Shown here: one piece after another, positions 50,487 to 61,085 of the stretch | Position numbering within the stretch: position 1 is the first letter of the stretch | How the letters are laid out: each line of letters opens with the position of its first letter | Assembly: GCA_903632075.3 (NCBI GenBank) | Contig: CAHIKZ030003464.1 | Coordinates: 774,501 to 838,500, forward strand | DNA from: Acanthosepion pharaonis | Lineage: Eukaryota; Mollusca; Cephalopoda; Sepiida; Sepiidae | DNA: 64,000 nucleotides | Direction: 5' to 3' | Position numbers and translations under genes: made by a program | Notes under the pieces: model-generated | Database searches by the model: none | Told to the model about the DNA's origin: nothing | The model's input: the letters and a program-made list of their open reading frames with translations, nothing else

Positions 50487-51980
50487 AGAGTGGTAGGGGA
50501 CAAATATTCATACACATAATTCTTTTTTATTTATTGCATTTCCAACTAATGAATAAAGATACTTTTCATAATGTTAACTGTACATAGATGCATAATAACT
50601 AAATATGAATAGAAAACAGAACCAACGATTTAATAGAAATAAATACCATTTATCTATTTTTAAGGGGGGAAAAGAATTCGTACAATTCAAATTTCAGATT
50701 TTAAAACTTTTAAATTGCTTTAATACTCTAGATTATTCAAGTAGGATATTCTAGAATGTTCCAATAATGTTACAAGTAATTGTTTTAGCTTAAAAATGCA
50801 AACAACATTCTGTAATTGATATTCGTGCAAGAAGGTTATCATCGTAGCAAGAGGGAAAGAATTGACAAATTCGCAAAAAGAAGTGATTGTTAAGCTCTGG
50901 GAAGAAGGTAAAAGTTACGGGAAAATCTCAGACAATCTGAATATTCCATTTATTATCATTAGTTCCTTCATTGCAAGATATAAAACTCAAAACTGTTGAA
51001 AACCAAAGAACAGGGGCTCCACGGAAGATTCCTTCAAGGTCTTCGAGGAAAGTAACGGGTCAAATTAAAAAAAAATCCAATGGTCACTGGTCAAGTGTTG
51101 CGGGATTATTTGCTTTCATCAGGAAACGGACAATAAGCAGTGAAACACATAGAAAATTGCAACAATCTAAAGTTACACTCCCCTCGGAAATCTCCATTGC
51201 TATTAAAAAGGTACAGAGATGCCAAAATTGAGATTTTTGGACGTAATTTTAGAAATAATGAATGGTAGAAAGATGGCGATGCTTTCATCAAAAGAACACA
51301 GTTCCAACAGTGAAATTTGGTGGCTTGGAGATGTTTTTCGGCAAAAGGCACTGGCAATATATCTGTAATAGATGGTGGAATGAATCCTGCAGCATATCAA
51401 AATATTTTGGAAGCAAATTTAATGTTTTTGGTTGAAAATCTTGAACTTCCTCCTGATTGAATCTTCCAACAAGATAATGATCCTAAGCCCACTGCATAAT
51501 CTATGAAGAAATGGCTTGCTGAAAATAATGTAAATATCCTGAAATAACCAAGTCAGTCCCCAGATTTAAACCCAATCGAGAATCTGTTAAGTTATTTGAA
51601 AATTCAAATCCAATCGAGAGCTCCAACAAACATTCCAGATCTGAAGACCATATGCGAAGAAGAATGGAAAAAATACCAACTAACATTTGTAAATCGTTAA
51701 TTGAAAACTACAAGAAGAGGTTTGTTACTGTAGAAGTGAATAATGGCTATTCTACAAAGTATTAAATGAAGATTCTGTATTCTAAAATTCTGTATTAAAA
51801 TTGATAAACGGGATTTATTTCTATTAAATCAATTTTTTTCTGTTTTCTATGTATATTTTGCTATTGTACATCTGTGTACAGTTAATTATGTGAAAAGCAT
51901 GTTTATTCATTAGTTGTAAATACAATAAATTAAAAATTTGTATGTGTACGAATATTTGCCTCTCCCCCCCCCCTACTGTA
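50487..51980 (+). mobile_element. Tc1-like transposon with 180-bp terminal repeats
   Basis: Left arm from GGTAGGGGACAAATATTC and right arm ending GAATATTTGCCTCTCC...TACTGTA are inverted, sharing about 180 bp (for example AACTAATGAATAAA, AACTGTACA and AGAAAACAGAA). TA adjoins the right end. The full-length layout is conserved, with a frameshifted transposase between the arms. Confidence 0.8.
50850..51740 (+). pseudogene. Tc1-like transposase, stops and shifts
   Basis: Reads RGKELTNSQKEVIVKLWEEG and SYGKISDNLNIP (paired-type HTH), later KGTGNISVIDGGMNPAAYQ, IFQQDNDPKPTA (second catalytic Asp), SPDLNPIENLLSYLK (third acidic residue, Glu, present) and PTNICKSLIENYKKR. Stops within PPD*IFQQ and NILK*PSQ and missing first-Asp context make it inactive. 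Different family from the element at 14483. Confidence 0.85.
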
Positions 51981-52430
51981 AGTGGAAGAAATGAGAAGTG
52001 AAGATTATGAGGATATTGAGGGGGTTAAGATTGAATTGTTCAGGGTAGCATCCACGAGGGGTGGGGTCTGTTCCACAACGTAGTAGTTCTTATGGAACAA
52101 TATTGAGTGGAACTTCATCATTACAAATGGAATACGGAGGAGGGATGATAATACTTCGACTCTGTGTGACGTAACATGACTAGTTTTAGCGGTAAAGTCT
52201 GTACTGGTGGAAATAAAGAATGAAGCTCCTCAGAATATTCCTCAGGAAAAAAATATTTGTCATGAAAATAGCGATAGGCTTGCGGCTTTGCGTTTGCGGG
52301 GAAAGAGGCTGCAGAGTGGAAAATACGTCACCCTCCCAACCTTTACATCGTCGTCATCATTTATTCAGCGCATTTTGCGTTGCTTTTTTCACCACGCCCC
52401 TTCATCTCACAATTGTGGTTCATAGTGACA
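51981..52430. other. Unassigned interval
   Basis: TTGTTCAGGGTAGCATCCACG (52037) resembles 18017 in the SINE at 17903, so part of this is probably repeat-derived. No gene recognised. Confidence 0.4.
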
Positions 52431-52880
52431 TTCAAGTAGTGCAATATCTTACCAGTTCCTTTTGCATCGAGGATGTTAAGATTACCCCGTCTCTCCTCTC
52501 AGAAGTTAAAGAAGCATTACCTACAAGGCAGCAGGTGGCTTGAATTCAGAGTTTTCCTTCTCATAGACTGGTTGCCATCCAAGGTTATAAGGCCCAGTCT
52601 GTCCTGCTATTTACCTACAGCAGATGGTTCATGGTGACATTGTGGTTCATGGTGACATTGTGGTTCATGATGACATTGTGGTTCATAGTGATATTCAAGG
52701 CAAAGAAGTGCAGTGTTTTGCCGGTTCCTTTTACATCGGGGACGTTGAGGCTACCTCTTCTCTCCTCTCAGAAGTAAAAGAGACAGGACCTATAAGTGAG
52801 CAGGTGGTTTGAATTCAGAGTTTTCCTTCACCTAGGATGATTGTCAGCCAACTTATAGGGCCCAGTCTGTCCTGCTATTT
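52431..52880 (-). repeat. Tandem pieces of SINE body with 18-bp repeat
   Basis: GGTTCATGGTGACATTGT repeats with an 18-bp period at about 52627-52690. The segment 52490-52620 (CAGGTGGCTTGAATTCAGAG, CCCAGTCTGTCCTGCTAT) is repeated at 52750-52880. Both are complements of the 5S-tRNA SINE body. Confidence 0.7.
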
Positions 52881-53108
52881 ACCCACAGCTGTTCATCGTG
52901 ATATTGTGGTTCATGGTAATATTTTAGTGTCTTGCCGCTTCCTTTTGTACTGGGAATGTTGAGTTTGTCCTGCTATTTACCCATAGATGGGAGGAACAGA
53001 ATGGATTCATACCTTTCCCGAGGGTATTAGTACCTAAATAAATGCAATAAAGTCGACTGGAATTCGAACTTCAAGCCGCTATCCCTTACTCCACCACGCT
53101 AATGCACA
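52881..53108 (-). mobile_element. 5S-tRNA SINE, tRNA part and body
   Basis: In complement: CCATAGATGGGAGGAACAG, TTCATACCTTTCCCGAGG, GACTGGAATTCGAACTTCAA (B box) and GCCGCTATCCCTTACTCCAC (A box). Confidence 0.75.
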
Positions 53109-53144
53109 AAGCGGGAAAACAATTACATATTTCTTATTTTATAA

Positions 53145-53435
53145 TCAAGGAAGATACATTGTTGAATGGCACGAGACTACGTCGGGAATTAGATTGTTGT
53201 CTTTTCTATACGACTCTTCAGGACGTTGGTGATCATGGTTCTCCACAATTTCCTGCTCTGTGTAGCTCTTACTAAACGTTGTCTTTTTGTGATCCCTCCT
53301 AAAACTTGCTCTGCCGTCCATTTGCACAAAGTTGTGAGGGAGCTTATGCGCTGTTTTCCTATGTCCCTGTTGCCTTCAGTATACCATGTGAGTGTCGAAT
53401 TTTTCAAGCCCGCTTTCCTCATTATATGCGTTTGA
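53145..53435 (-). pseudogene. LINE C-terminal fragment, WRTM type
   Basis: Minus frames read MRKAGLKNSTLTWYTEGNRD, KWTAEQVLGGITKRQRL and RKLWRTMITNVLKSRIE, corresponding to the LINE tails at 12470 and 27440. One frame change. Confidence 0.7.
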
Positions 53436-53595
53436 TGTGGTCGTAACGTCTGGACTATTTTGTCTCAACAGATACCTGAAATAGAGCAGAAGACATAATG
53501 ATCGAAAGGCTGTGATAATAACAACAAAGATAAAGAGATTAGTTCAAATTTGAACAATGGAAATAATTCCTGAAAGAATTATTACAACCTATACA

Positions 53596-53795
53596 CAGGG
53601 TGGTCCGAAAGTGTTGTCACCCGCTAACAAAAAGCAATAAGAATAGAAAAAGTAATACAAAGCACATCTACTGAATTCAGTTTATTCACTTTCATTGACG
53701 CTATCACACATCGAGGTCTGTGGGAGCTTGTGTCAACCATCTGAAACAGAAAATTATATTATTTACAGGTGACATGACTTTCGGAACAAGCTGTG
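53596..53795 (-). mobile_element. MITE derived from the 39790 transposon
   Basis: Left end CAGGGTGGTCCGAAAGT, right end GACTTTCGGAACAAGCTGTG (inverted). The interior TTCACTTTCATTGACGC and TCACACATCGAGG is the complement of 39980-40010. It is an internally deleted copy of about 200 bp. Confidence 0.6.
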
Positions 53796-53810
53796 CCTGT
53801 GCTATGTTTA

Positions 53811-54112
53811 TGGAATAAAGTGCTCAATATCAGAGATAGAGCGTATGTAAATATAAATATAAAAGTGAACATTGAAGTCAACACTCAGAGGCGACAGGCT
53901 GTTTCATGCTAGACACGAGTGTTGTTTTTTGTCTCGGCTATTTATATATACGTATATATAAATAGCCGAGAAAAAACAGTCGTGGCCTGACGATTGCGTC
54001 TAGCATGAAACAGCCTGTCGCCTCTAAGTGTCGACTTCAATGTTCACTTTTATATTTACACACGCTCTGTCTCTGATATTATACTTTATCCCATAAATAT
54101 AGCATATTTAAG
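53811..54112. repeat. Large palindrome of a PLE-type terminal repeat
   Basis: Arm 1 (53811-53925) and arm 2 (53985-54112) are inverted copies of GTGCTATATTTATGGGATAA, GAGATAGAGCGTGTGTAAAT and GTGAACATTGAAGTC. The 36-nt centre from CTCGGCTATTTATATATA to TATATATAAATAGCCGAG (53935-53970) is a perfect palindrome. Arm 2 carries a complete hammerhead; arm 1 has only its second half. Confidence 0.82.
53984..54022 (+). ncRNA. Hammerhead ribozyme, complete core
   Basis: GGC-CTGACGA (53987-53993), stem II TGC-GTCTA-GCA, GAAAC (54007-54011), ACAG-C-CTGT or ACA-GCC-TGT stem III, GTC (54017-54019), GCC. All consensus residues are present. Stem I is 3 bp plus possible extension. Closely related to 40486-40528. 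Confidence 0.75.
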
Positions 54113-54128
54113 AGTATATTTTTCTTCA

Positions 54129-54178
54129 TATATATATATATATATATTTATTTATAAATATACACATATATATATATA

Positions 54179-54226
<48 letters not shown>
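54129..54226. repeat. TA microsatellite, interrupted
   Basis: TA tracts with a TTTATTTATAAATATAC break. Confidence 0.95.
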
Positions 54227-54227
<1 letters not shown>

Positions 54228-54298
54228 GAAGAAATATACTCTTAAGGTGTGCTATATTTATATATATATATGAAGAAATATACTCTTAAGGTGTGTTT

Positions 54299-54595
54299 AT
54301 AAACTTCAATCTTCCATGAATAAGCAGTAAATTCGACCTTGTCTACCGAACGCTCCTTTGTGGCCGGTCGGTAAGGCACGTCAGCGTAAATGACGGTTCC
54401 GTATAGGATGCAGGTTCGAATCCTGTCAAAGGACGAATATTTTCTATGAAAATTTCTCGGACATTCAGGCCGGTAAATGTTATTTAATACTGTTTATTAT
54501 AAACAGAGCATTTACTTAAATACTTGTATCTATAAAAAAGAACGTTAAACATAAAAATGTCTTTAATAAATAAATTGTCGGACTTTGTCCATTTC

Positions 54596-54600
<5 letters not shown>
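54299..54600 (+). mobile_element. tRNA-Leu-like SINE
   Basis: Leader (AATAAGCAGTAAATTCGACC), head 54354-54433 with TCCTTTG/CAAAGGA acceptor ends, GGTTCCGTATAGGATGC variable arm and GGTTCGAATCC B box, then body GAAAATTTCTCGGACATTC, AACAGAGCATTTAC, GTCGGACTTTGTCC and a TA tail. The leader is cut short by the adjacent duplicate of AATATACTCTTAAGGTGTG. Confidence 0.85.

Positions 54601-54627
<27 letters not shown>
54601..54627. repeat. TA microsatellite
   Basis: TA tract at the SINE 3' end. Confidence 0.95.
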
Positions 54628-54629
<2 letters not shown>

Positions 54630-54872
54630 GGTTTTTGTATACAAAGTAAAGTTGAAGTTAATTTTATCTGATCCCCTAAAAGCGAATGTGAAATAATAGT
54701 TCATCTGATTAACATGCGTACTTATGTCCATCTTCCCACTGTAAAACATCGTGTCGTTGATGAGAGCCGCTGACCGATTAACTGGCTAAAAGGGAAAAGA
54801 TGGAAAGAGGGCTGCAGTCTGTTGTAGGCTCCTTTTTTTAAAATAGTTCTACGTATTTAGTAAATCCTAAGG
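54628..54872. other. Unassigned interval
   Basis: No recognised feature. Confidence 0.4.
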
Positions 54873-55163
54873 TTGGTGTTCGATCGGTTGATATTGTCGT
54901 CATCCACTTTTCGGGTTCCTTTCTTTCCTGAGGAGTTCTATTCTAATAGCTTCTTCTCACGCACTACTCATATTGCAGTTGAAATTGCTAGATGTAAACG
55001 TAAGTTCTATTGTAATAATGTTGGACTTCTCGCTTCTGGAACTCTTCCGGCTTCTTGCTTTTCTGTCAACTACAATCTTCAAGAATGTACATGCAATATG
55101 AGTCTTCATCTTCTAACCTTTTACTCCTGTTCTTTTATGGTCCTTTCTTTTCGATACCGTTGA
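54873..55163 (+). pseudogene. LINE C-terminal fragment, duplicated FFSRT
   Basis: Reads RVPFFPEEFYSNSFFSRTTH, GLLASGTLPASCFSVNYNLQ and CNMSLHLLTFYS. This is a variant of the LINE end FYSNSFFSRT...LWNSLPASCFP...YNLQ...FKCNVN; the WNSL part is changed to ASGTL by small frame differences. Related to 27136 and 57391. Confidence 0.6.
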
Positions 55164-55164
55164 T

Positions 55165-55345
55165 TGATTCGCTTTCTACGGCTCATCAACCCCTTGCCGA
55201 GTATTTAAAGCCTGAAAATATTTTTAGATAGTAATTCATACCTTTCCCAATGGTATTATTGCGTAACGAACCCAACCGGAATTGGAACTCGGATCTCCAA
55301 TTAACAATTTTAAGCCATTATACCACCCGCACATCCAGTCTTACA
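55165..55345 (-). mobile_element. 5S-tRNA SINE, tRNA part
   Basis: In complement: AATTCATACCTTTCCC, GCGTAACGAACCCAACCGG, ATTGGAACTCGGATCTCC (B-box region) and CATTATACCACCCGCACATC (A-box region). Confidence 0.75.
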
Positions 55346-55884
55346 GCTCTCTTCCATAATGTTTTCCGTGTTTCTTTAACATCCAGTAACCCGTTACGTC
55401 TCATTACCTTTATTACCTTACTTGGATTGAAATTATTAAAAAAAGAAAAAATATTAGCAAGCCCAATTAAAAGTATCTGCCATTTGCAGTGAGTCAGTAA
55501 AAAAAAAAACAGCAATCACTGTAAGTGGGAGCGTCCACAGTTGCCTAGATACAATATATTCACAGAGCGACGCCTACATTTGAATCTAATAATGGTTTCG
55601 TTTTTACTGTTGGTGCTTAGCAGAAAGATAGTGACCTATTAAATATCAGAAGTGTTTAGCAGAACGAGAGGTCTTTAGAATATTTACCATTTCTTACTGA
55701 GGATATCTATATTATCATTTAGTGAAAGATAACGTTTGTTGATAGGGTGAAGTATTTATAACCGGTCGTATAGCGGCAAGAAACGTTGCTACACAGCCAC
55801 AGTCAGTTGTTCTTCTTAAAGTACTTGTAAAATCTAGACGATCAATAAATGAAACAATGCAGCACTATAAAAAGGGAAAATGGA
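55346..55884. other. Unassigned interval
   Basis: No recognised gene or element. Confidence 0.4.
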
Positions 55885-57060
55885 CAAGCAAAAAAAAAAA
55901 AAAAAGAAAAAAAAAGGCAAACAGAAGGTGGCAAATAAAGAAAAAAAAACGATAAGGAGGCTAACAGACGATGGCAATTCGAAGATTAAAAAACGAAAAA
56001 GAAACAAACAGAAAGTGGCAAATCGAAGAAAAAAACTAAAAAGAGGCTAAGAGAAGGTGGCAAATCAAAGAAAAAAAACTAAAAAGAGGTTAACAGAAGG
56101 TGGCAAATCGAGGGAAAAACGAAAAAGAGGTTAACAGAAGGTGGCAAATCGAGGGAAAAACGAAAAAGAGGCTAACGGAAGGTGGTAAATCAAAGAAAAA
56201 AGAAACAAAAACGAGGCTAACAGAAGGAGGCAAATCGAAGGAAAAAACGAAAAAGGAAACGGAAGGTAGCAAATCGAGTAGAAAAAATGAAAAGGTGGCT
56301 AACAGAAGGTACCAAATTGAAGAAAAAAAGAAAAAGAGGCCAAGAGAAAACAAGTAAATCGAAGAAAAAATGCGAAAATAAAACAAAAAGACAGTAAATC
56401 TAAGAAAAAAACGAAAAGAAAAAACTAACCGAAAACAAGCAAATCAAAAAAAAAAAACGCTAAAGAAGCTAGCAGAAGACACGTAAATCGAAAAAAAAAT
56501 AAACGAAAAGGAGGCTAACTGAAGATCACCAGGTTCAAAGTGACGCATGTAAACTTTAAAAGACAATAAAATAGAGGAAAACGAAAATGAGGCTAAAAGT
56601 AAATAGAATGCGACAGATCAAGAGTAAGAGAAACAGAGTCACTATAAAATAAGGTTAACACAAGACAAGTTAATAGAAAAAGCCAAAGAAGTGATTAGCA
56701 GAAGAGAAATAGAAAAACAAACTTAAAAAAGGGAAAGGTCTTTGAATAGGTGGCAAAATAAAAGCACAATAAAAGGAATAGGTTCGAGCTAAAAATGAGA
56801 ATTGAGAAAAGTGACAAAATAGTATAAATAAGAGTTAGGAATTGAAAATGGGGGAGGAGTAAAAATATAAAAGCAAAATAAACGAGAAAAGGCTGTGAAG
56901 CAAAGTTGGAAGAGGTGAATAAAAACAACAAAAAAATGAAAATATCAAGAACAAAAAGATGTTATTCAAGTTGCATAGAGCAAGATAGAAGAAATGTAAG
57001 GAGGCGCAGATGAAATAGTGAAAAGACGAGGAGGGGGGGTCGGGTAAGAAATTACAAAAC
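55885..57060. repeat. Purine-rich minisatellite, 41-bp and longer units
   Basis: Units of the type GGTGGCAAATCGAGGGAAAA then ACGAAAAAGAGGTTAACAGAA recur; two adjacent ones at 56101 and 56142 are 41 bp apart, others up to about 50 bp. The plus strand is almost only A and G between pyrimidine words GCTAAC and AAATC. Similarity fades after about 56560, but the purine excess continues to about 57060. Lys/Glu-rich frames here are artefacts. Confidence 0.85.
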
Positions 57061-57390
57061 AGAACTGAGAAGTCAATTGACAACAAAGTTGGTCGAGAGT
57101 TAAAGATGATAAATGCCAGCTTGTCTGAAGATGAAGATGGAAAGGTAAGATTATAGAAAGGGCGTGACTGACCGCTCAGCAAAGCCGACAAGTTGCAAAG
57201 GCTTCTCAAAAGTCGAGTCAAAATCGTCAAGACATTACGAACACATCAAAGACAAAGGTATTAAATGAAACATCATTTTTTTTTATTGGAAGTGTTTATG
57301 ATTTTAAAACAAATCTCTATGCTAACCCATCGATAATCGATTACTGCTGCAGACAATTTACTCGGAAAAATGAATTCCATATGTTTTTTT

Positions 57391-57666
57391 TTAATCTTTT
57401 TTGTAATACATGGTGGAACAAAAGACATTTTTTTTTCTTTTTATAAAACTCTCCATTCCAGAATTTTTGGAGGCAGCGTGCTTGAAGAAGTAAACGGAAG
57501 GGTGTTCCACGGACAGGAAGTGGGAGAAAAGAAACTGTTGGAGTAGGTGGTGGTTGTATTTGGTTGCATCAATAGTGAAAGGGGGGAGACCTAAATGCAC
57601 ACTAAAATTTAAGCAGTCAGAACAGTTACCATGAAAATATTTGTAGAAAAGACAGAGGGAAGCCAC
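57391..57666 (-). pseudogene. LINE C-terminal fragment
   Basis: Minus frame reads MASLCLFYKYFHGNCSDCLN, FSVHLGLPPFTIDATKYNHH and ESFIKRKK. SLCLFYKYYHG.CS is the segment that precedes the FFSRT-LWNSL end in this LINE group; in other frames the sequence continues towards the SVEHPSVYFF region. Confidence 0.65.
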
Positions 57667-57692
57667 ATCACGTCGGTAAAAAAGTGACTGAA

Positions 57693-57696
<4 letters not shown>

Positions 57697-57750
<54 letters not shown>
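57697..57750. repeat. TA microsatellite
   Basis: Long alternating TA tract. Confidence 0.95.
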
Positions 57751-57752
<2 letters not shown>

Positions 57753-58730
57753 TGGACTCTCCCGTCGGTTTCGACGTATGAGGATCTGACAGCTTATTGA
57801 TTCAGTTATGAAAGTTTGTGCGATAATCTTAAGTGGAATTTAAGACCCGCTAGTGATTTACAAAGGAGGCCACATATGGAGCTAGTGTGAGGATTGTGAG
57901 CTGAGATCCCTGTTAGATTGGCTGACCTTTTAGATCTTACTCTCGCTTCTTGAAGATATATATATCTTCCTATTGGGCAGCATTTAAGCTATCTCCTGCG
58001 AAGGGTTCTTGAGTGGGATTACATCACAATATGTAGGGAGGAGTGATGCGATAGACAACAATAAACTACAGAAGAACTCAAAATTGATTGCTGAATTTAA
58101 CTATTACATTAATATTTAAGCTTACTTTGTAAAAGTTCAACCATAATTCTTCAACTACCACTTAATTTAAAGACAATTTGATGTACGCAGGTCCTTACTT
58201 TCCGTACTAATAATTAGTTTTTCGTAATTTTTTTCGATTATTCTCAAATTTATTTCCAAGTTATAAAAATTGTTATCGTACAAAAAAATTCGTTGCAAAA
58301 AATCACGTAAAAAAAAAATAAAAAAAACAAAAAACGCTGAAAACAATTGCAGTAATGAAAACTTGGGGATCCAGAATTTCAGGATCACCGGTCTGGATCC
58401 GGTACGGAATGATTTTAATTTGCTCACGGAGTCAGCCTGATTCCGAAACGGTATGATATGTTGGGCTACACGACCTCTAGGAGTAAAGTTGAAAAAGTGT
58501 GACACAGTGACACACTGACATTAGCATTTATTATATAGAAGTGTGACACTATTTGGCTTGCTAAAAAAAAAAGAAAGAAGGAAAAAAAAAGAAAGACGAG
58601 AATTAAATTTAGGTGATAAGAAGCCATCACGAAAAGGACACTAAGCGGTGTTATTTTTCTGACAAGGAAAAGTGGTAAGATTTTTTTTATTTCCATTGTC
58701 GAGAAAGTAAAACAGAATTAATCTGATTTA
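57751..58730. other. Unassigned interval
   Basis: No gene recognised in 980 bp. TCTGGATCCGG-type short hairpin at 58370-58400 (GATCCAGAATTTCAGG, GGTCTGGATCC). Several poly-A stretches. Confidence 0.4.
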
Positions 58731-60248
58731 TGTTACGGGGGCTGGTGGAAATTCCAGGTTGGTCAAATAACCTCAGAGACAGAATTCTAAATAGATAAAA
58801 ATTAACTGGGTCGCAAAAAACGAAAATGTCCATTTGGACCATACAGAGTTAAAAAAAACAAAAAAAACAAAAGGCCAAACCATTAGTTATCTACGGGAAG
58901 GTCGTTTGGAAAAGGCATCTGTTTTGTGTCGAAACTGGCTATGGTGGCGAAATTATTTTATCGGGAATAGATAACGCCAGAATGCGAAACGTCCAATTGA
59001 CCACCCACTTGATAATTGGCGAAAATCTCGTTGACGAATTTCATATGAAATTCGGCTGTGGTGGCGGGACTGTTTTATCGGATCAGTGGTTGGCGCCAAG
59101 AGTGCAGGTACGTCTGGGTGGCCACCCGCTTGGTGCTGGTGAAAAGCTAATAGACGAATTCCAGGCAATTCGGTTAACATAAAGAGTCTAGGGTGTGAGA
59201 AGAGAAGAAACAAAAGGAAAGGAGAATTTTTTTTTTTTTCTTTGAGCAAGATTTTTTAAACAGAGGCTAGTCTGGCCACACCCACCCCGCTGGGCGCCCA
59301 TAGACTGAATGGTAGCATGCGCGTTAGGCGGAGGTAATCATGTGAAGTAGGAGTGGAGGCCTGTTGGCACCCATTGAGGGGATAGGTGTGAGATAACACT
59401 GTGAGAGAGAGAGGGGAAACCCGTTGACACCCTCTGAGAACAGAAGAAGGTGGGAGGACGAAAAGACTTCCAAAAATGGAAAATAATAAAATTTTCCTGA
59501 CCGAAAACAAAGAAGTGGATTGTGGATTTGGAATTATCAAGGAACCTCAAACCCCGACAAGCCCACCCCGGTTTTGGTCGGCGTCCATATAAGCAGAGTC
59601 GCAGCGAGTGAAAAGCAGTTCAGTTCAGTTCAGTTCAGTTCCAGTTGGGGTTGGAGACAGACAGGCAAGCAGTTGCAGTGAGCTGAAAGCTCTGAAGACC
59701 CGCCTCATAGAAGCTGACTAAGATTCGCGCAAATTCCGAACTCAACTTCTATCCAAGAACAATTTATTTTTGAAGAACGACTTAGACCCATACCAACAAA
59801 ACAAGTTTTACGAATATCGCCTGAAGACACACCAAGAACCAGTTTCTTAAAAGAACAAACAACTTAAGGTGTTAAGACTCGCCTAACAAACACAAAGTGT
59901 CACGAATCCATATAGCGGGTTGGGAAGTAGACGCAGTCTTGTATTCAGCAACCATATATAAAATATTGTTATCCTTTTTTTAACACATTTGAATTTTTCG
60001 AGTTATTATTTTATTTTATTTTACACATACTTGTGCGATATCACCCTTATTCGAACTCGACTTGCAGTACGGCCCGGCGACTGATTGATTTCGTCTGCCT
60101 AAGATCAATTCACAACGTGGGTAGGTGAGACTGGAAATCGAAACAGTTACTTCGGTAACCAGACGTTGGAGGCGAGCTGGGAAGGACAAGGCTGATACCT
60201 AATCTAACCAGATTCCCATCCGAATCACCAAAAGGTTAGAACGTCACA
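58731..60248 (+). mobile_element. Long LTR of a retrotransposon, with start uncertain
   Basis: The right end ACGTCACA is followed by a primer-binding-site-like TGGTGCCGCGACC. A TATA box (CATATAAGCAG, 59586-59596) lies 25-40 bp before CAGTTCAGTTCAGTTCAGTT, a plausible start of R. The left end is proposed at TGTTACGGGG (58731) because it partly mirrors the right end. Size would be about 1.5 kb. No gag, protease or pol reading frame follows, so the element is truncated soon after the primer site. Confidence 0.55.
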
Positions 60249-60250
60249 TT

Positions 60251-60263
60251 TGGTGCCGCGACC
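60251..60263 (+). promoter_or_regulatory. Retrotransposon primer-binding site
   Basis: TGGTGCCGCGACC, 2 bp after the LTR end, starts TGG as expected for pairing with the 3' CCA of a tRNA. A second partial version, TTGGCGCAGCGACAC, occurs at 60332. The tRNA species was not determined. Confidence 0.6.
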
Positions 60264-60368
60264 AATACTAAGCTAGTTGTTCGTCACAGGACAGGATAGC
60301 ACGACGGACGCGGATAGACAGACGTCACGATTGGCGCAGCGACACCTGGGTGGGGGGACGTCACAGAA

Positions 60369-60396
60369 GAAAGAAAGAAAGAAAGAAAGAAAGAAG
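60369..60396. repeat. GAAA microsatellite
   Basis: About seven AAAG units. Confidence 0.93.
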
Positions 60397-60484
60397 GGAA
60401 ACATCTCAGATAAACTATAAAAACGACTACAAATATTAACAGCATTAACCATAAAACACATCTCAGTATCAATAAAACTTAATT

Positions 60485-60870
60485 TCTGTTTCGATGCCCT
60501 CTCTCTCTCCCCATACACTGTCACTTTTTCACACGCTCTCTCACTCAGTCACACTTTCTCACACAGATACTCTCTCTCAAAGACCCCTTCTTTCACACAT
60601 ATACACACACCCTTTCACACATACACATATTCTTTTCCTAAAACATACACACAATATCATATTCATTCTAATTCTCTTTCACGCGCTCTCTCACTCACTT
60701 TTTCTCACATATGCTCCCTCTTTCCCAATCTTCCTTTCATACATATGTACACACTGACTCTCTCACACATACACACACAAGCACACACACTCTTTCCGAA
60801 ATTCTCTTTCACTCTCTCTCTCTCTTTCACATACACATGTACACATGCATATGCATGCACAGTTTAATGA
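60485..60870. repeat. CT/CA-rich low-complexity tract
   Basis: Interrupted CTCTCT and CACACA words in near-random order (TCACACATACACACAC, TCTCTCTC). Frames of Ser, His and Thr reflect the composition. Confidence 0.8.
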
Positions 60871-60924
60871 CAGAGATATTTGTATATTTTCTGCATGTGT
60901 TAGTGTGACGTGTCCAAATTTAGT

Positions 60925-61085
60925 TTCGTTCTGGGTATGACGATAAACTACATCCGGCACCAAGGCCTCGGATGGGGAGAGTGGAGGTTTTGTGGAGCGT
61001 GGAACAACCTCCTAATTGCTGTTGATACCAGGTCCAACCTGACCTGGGGTGGTAGCACCTGTTAGGGTTCCAGCTATAGGCAAAT
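60925..61085 (+). repeat. Constant head of the 177-bp element, copy 3
   Basis: GGTATGACGATAAACTACAT, CACCAAGGCCTCGGATGGG, AACAACCTCCTAATTGCTG and GGGGTGGTAGCACCTGTTA. Followed directly by the inverted tandem array. Confidence 0.68.

Noticed and set aside
56100..56386. Lys/Glu-rich protein or its Phe/Ser-rich complement
   Set aside because: Both arise from the purine-rich minisatellite, with no start context or family resemblance.
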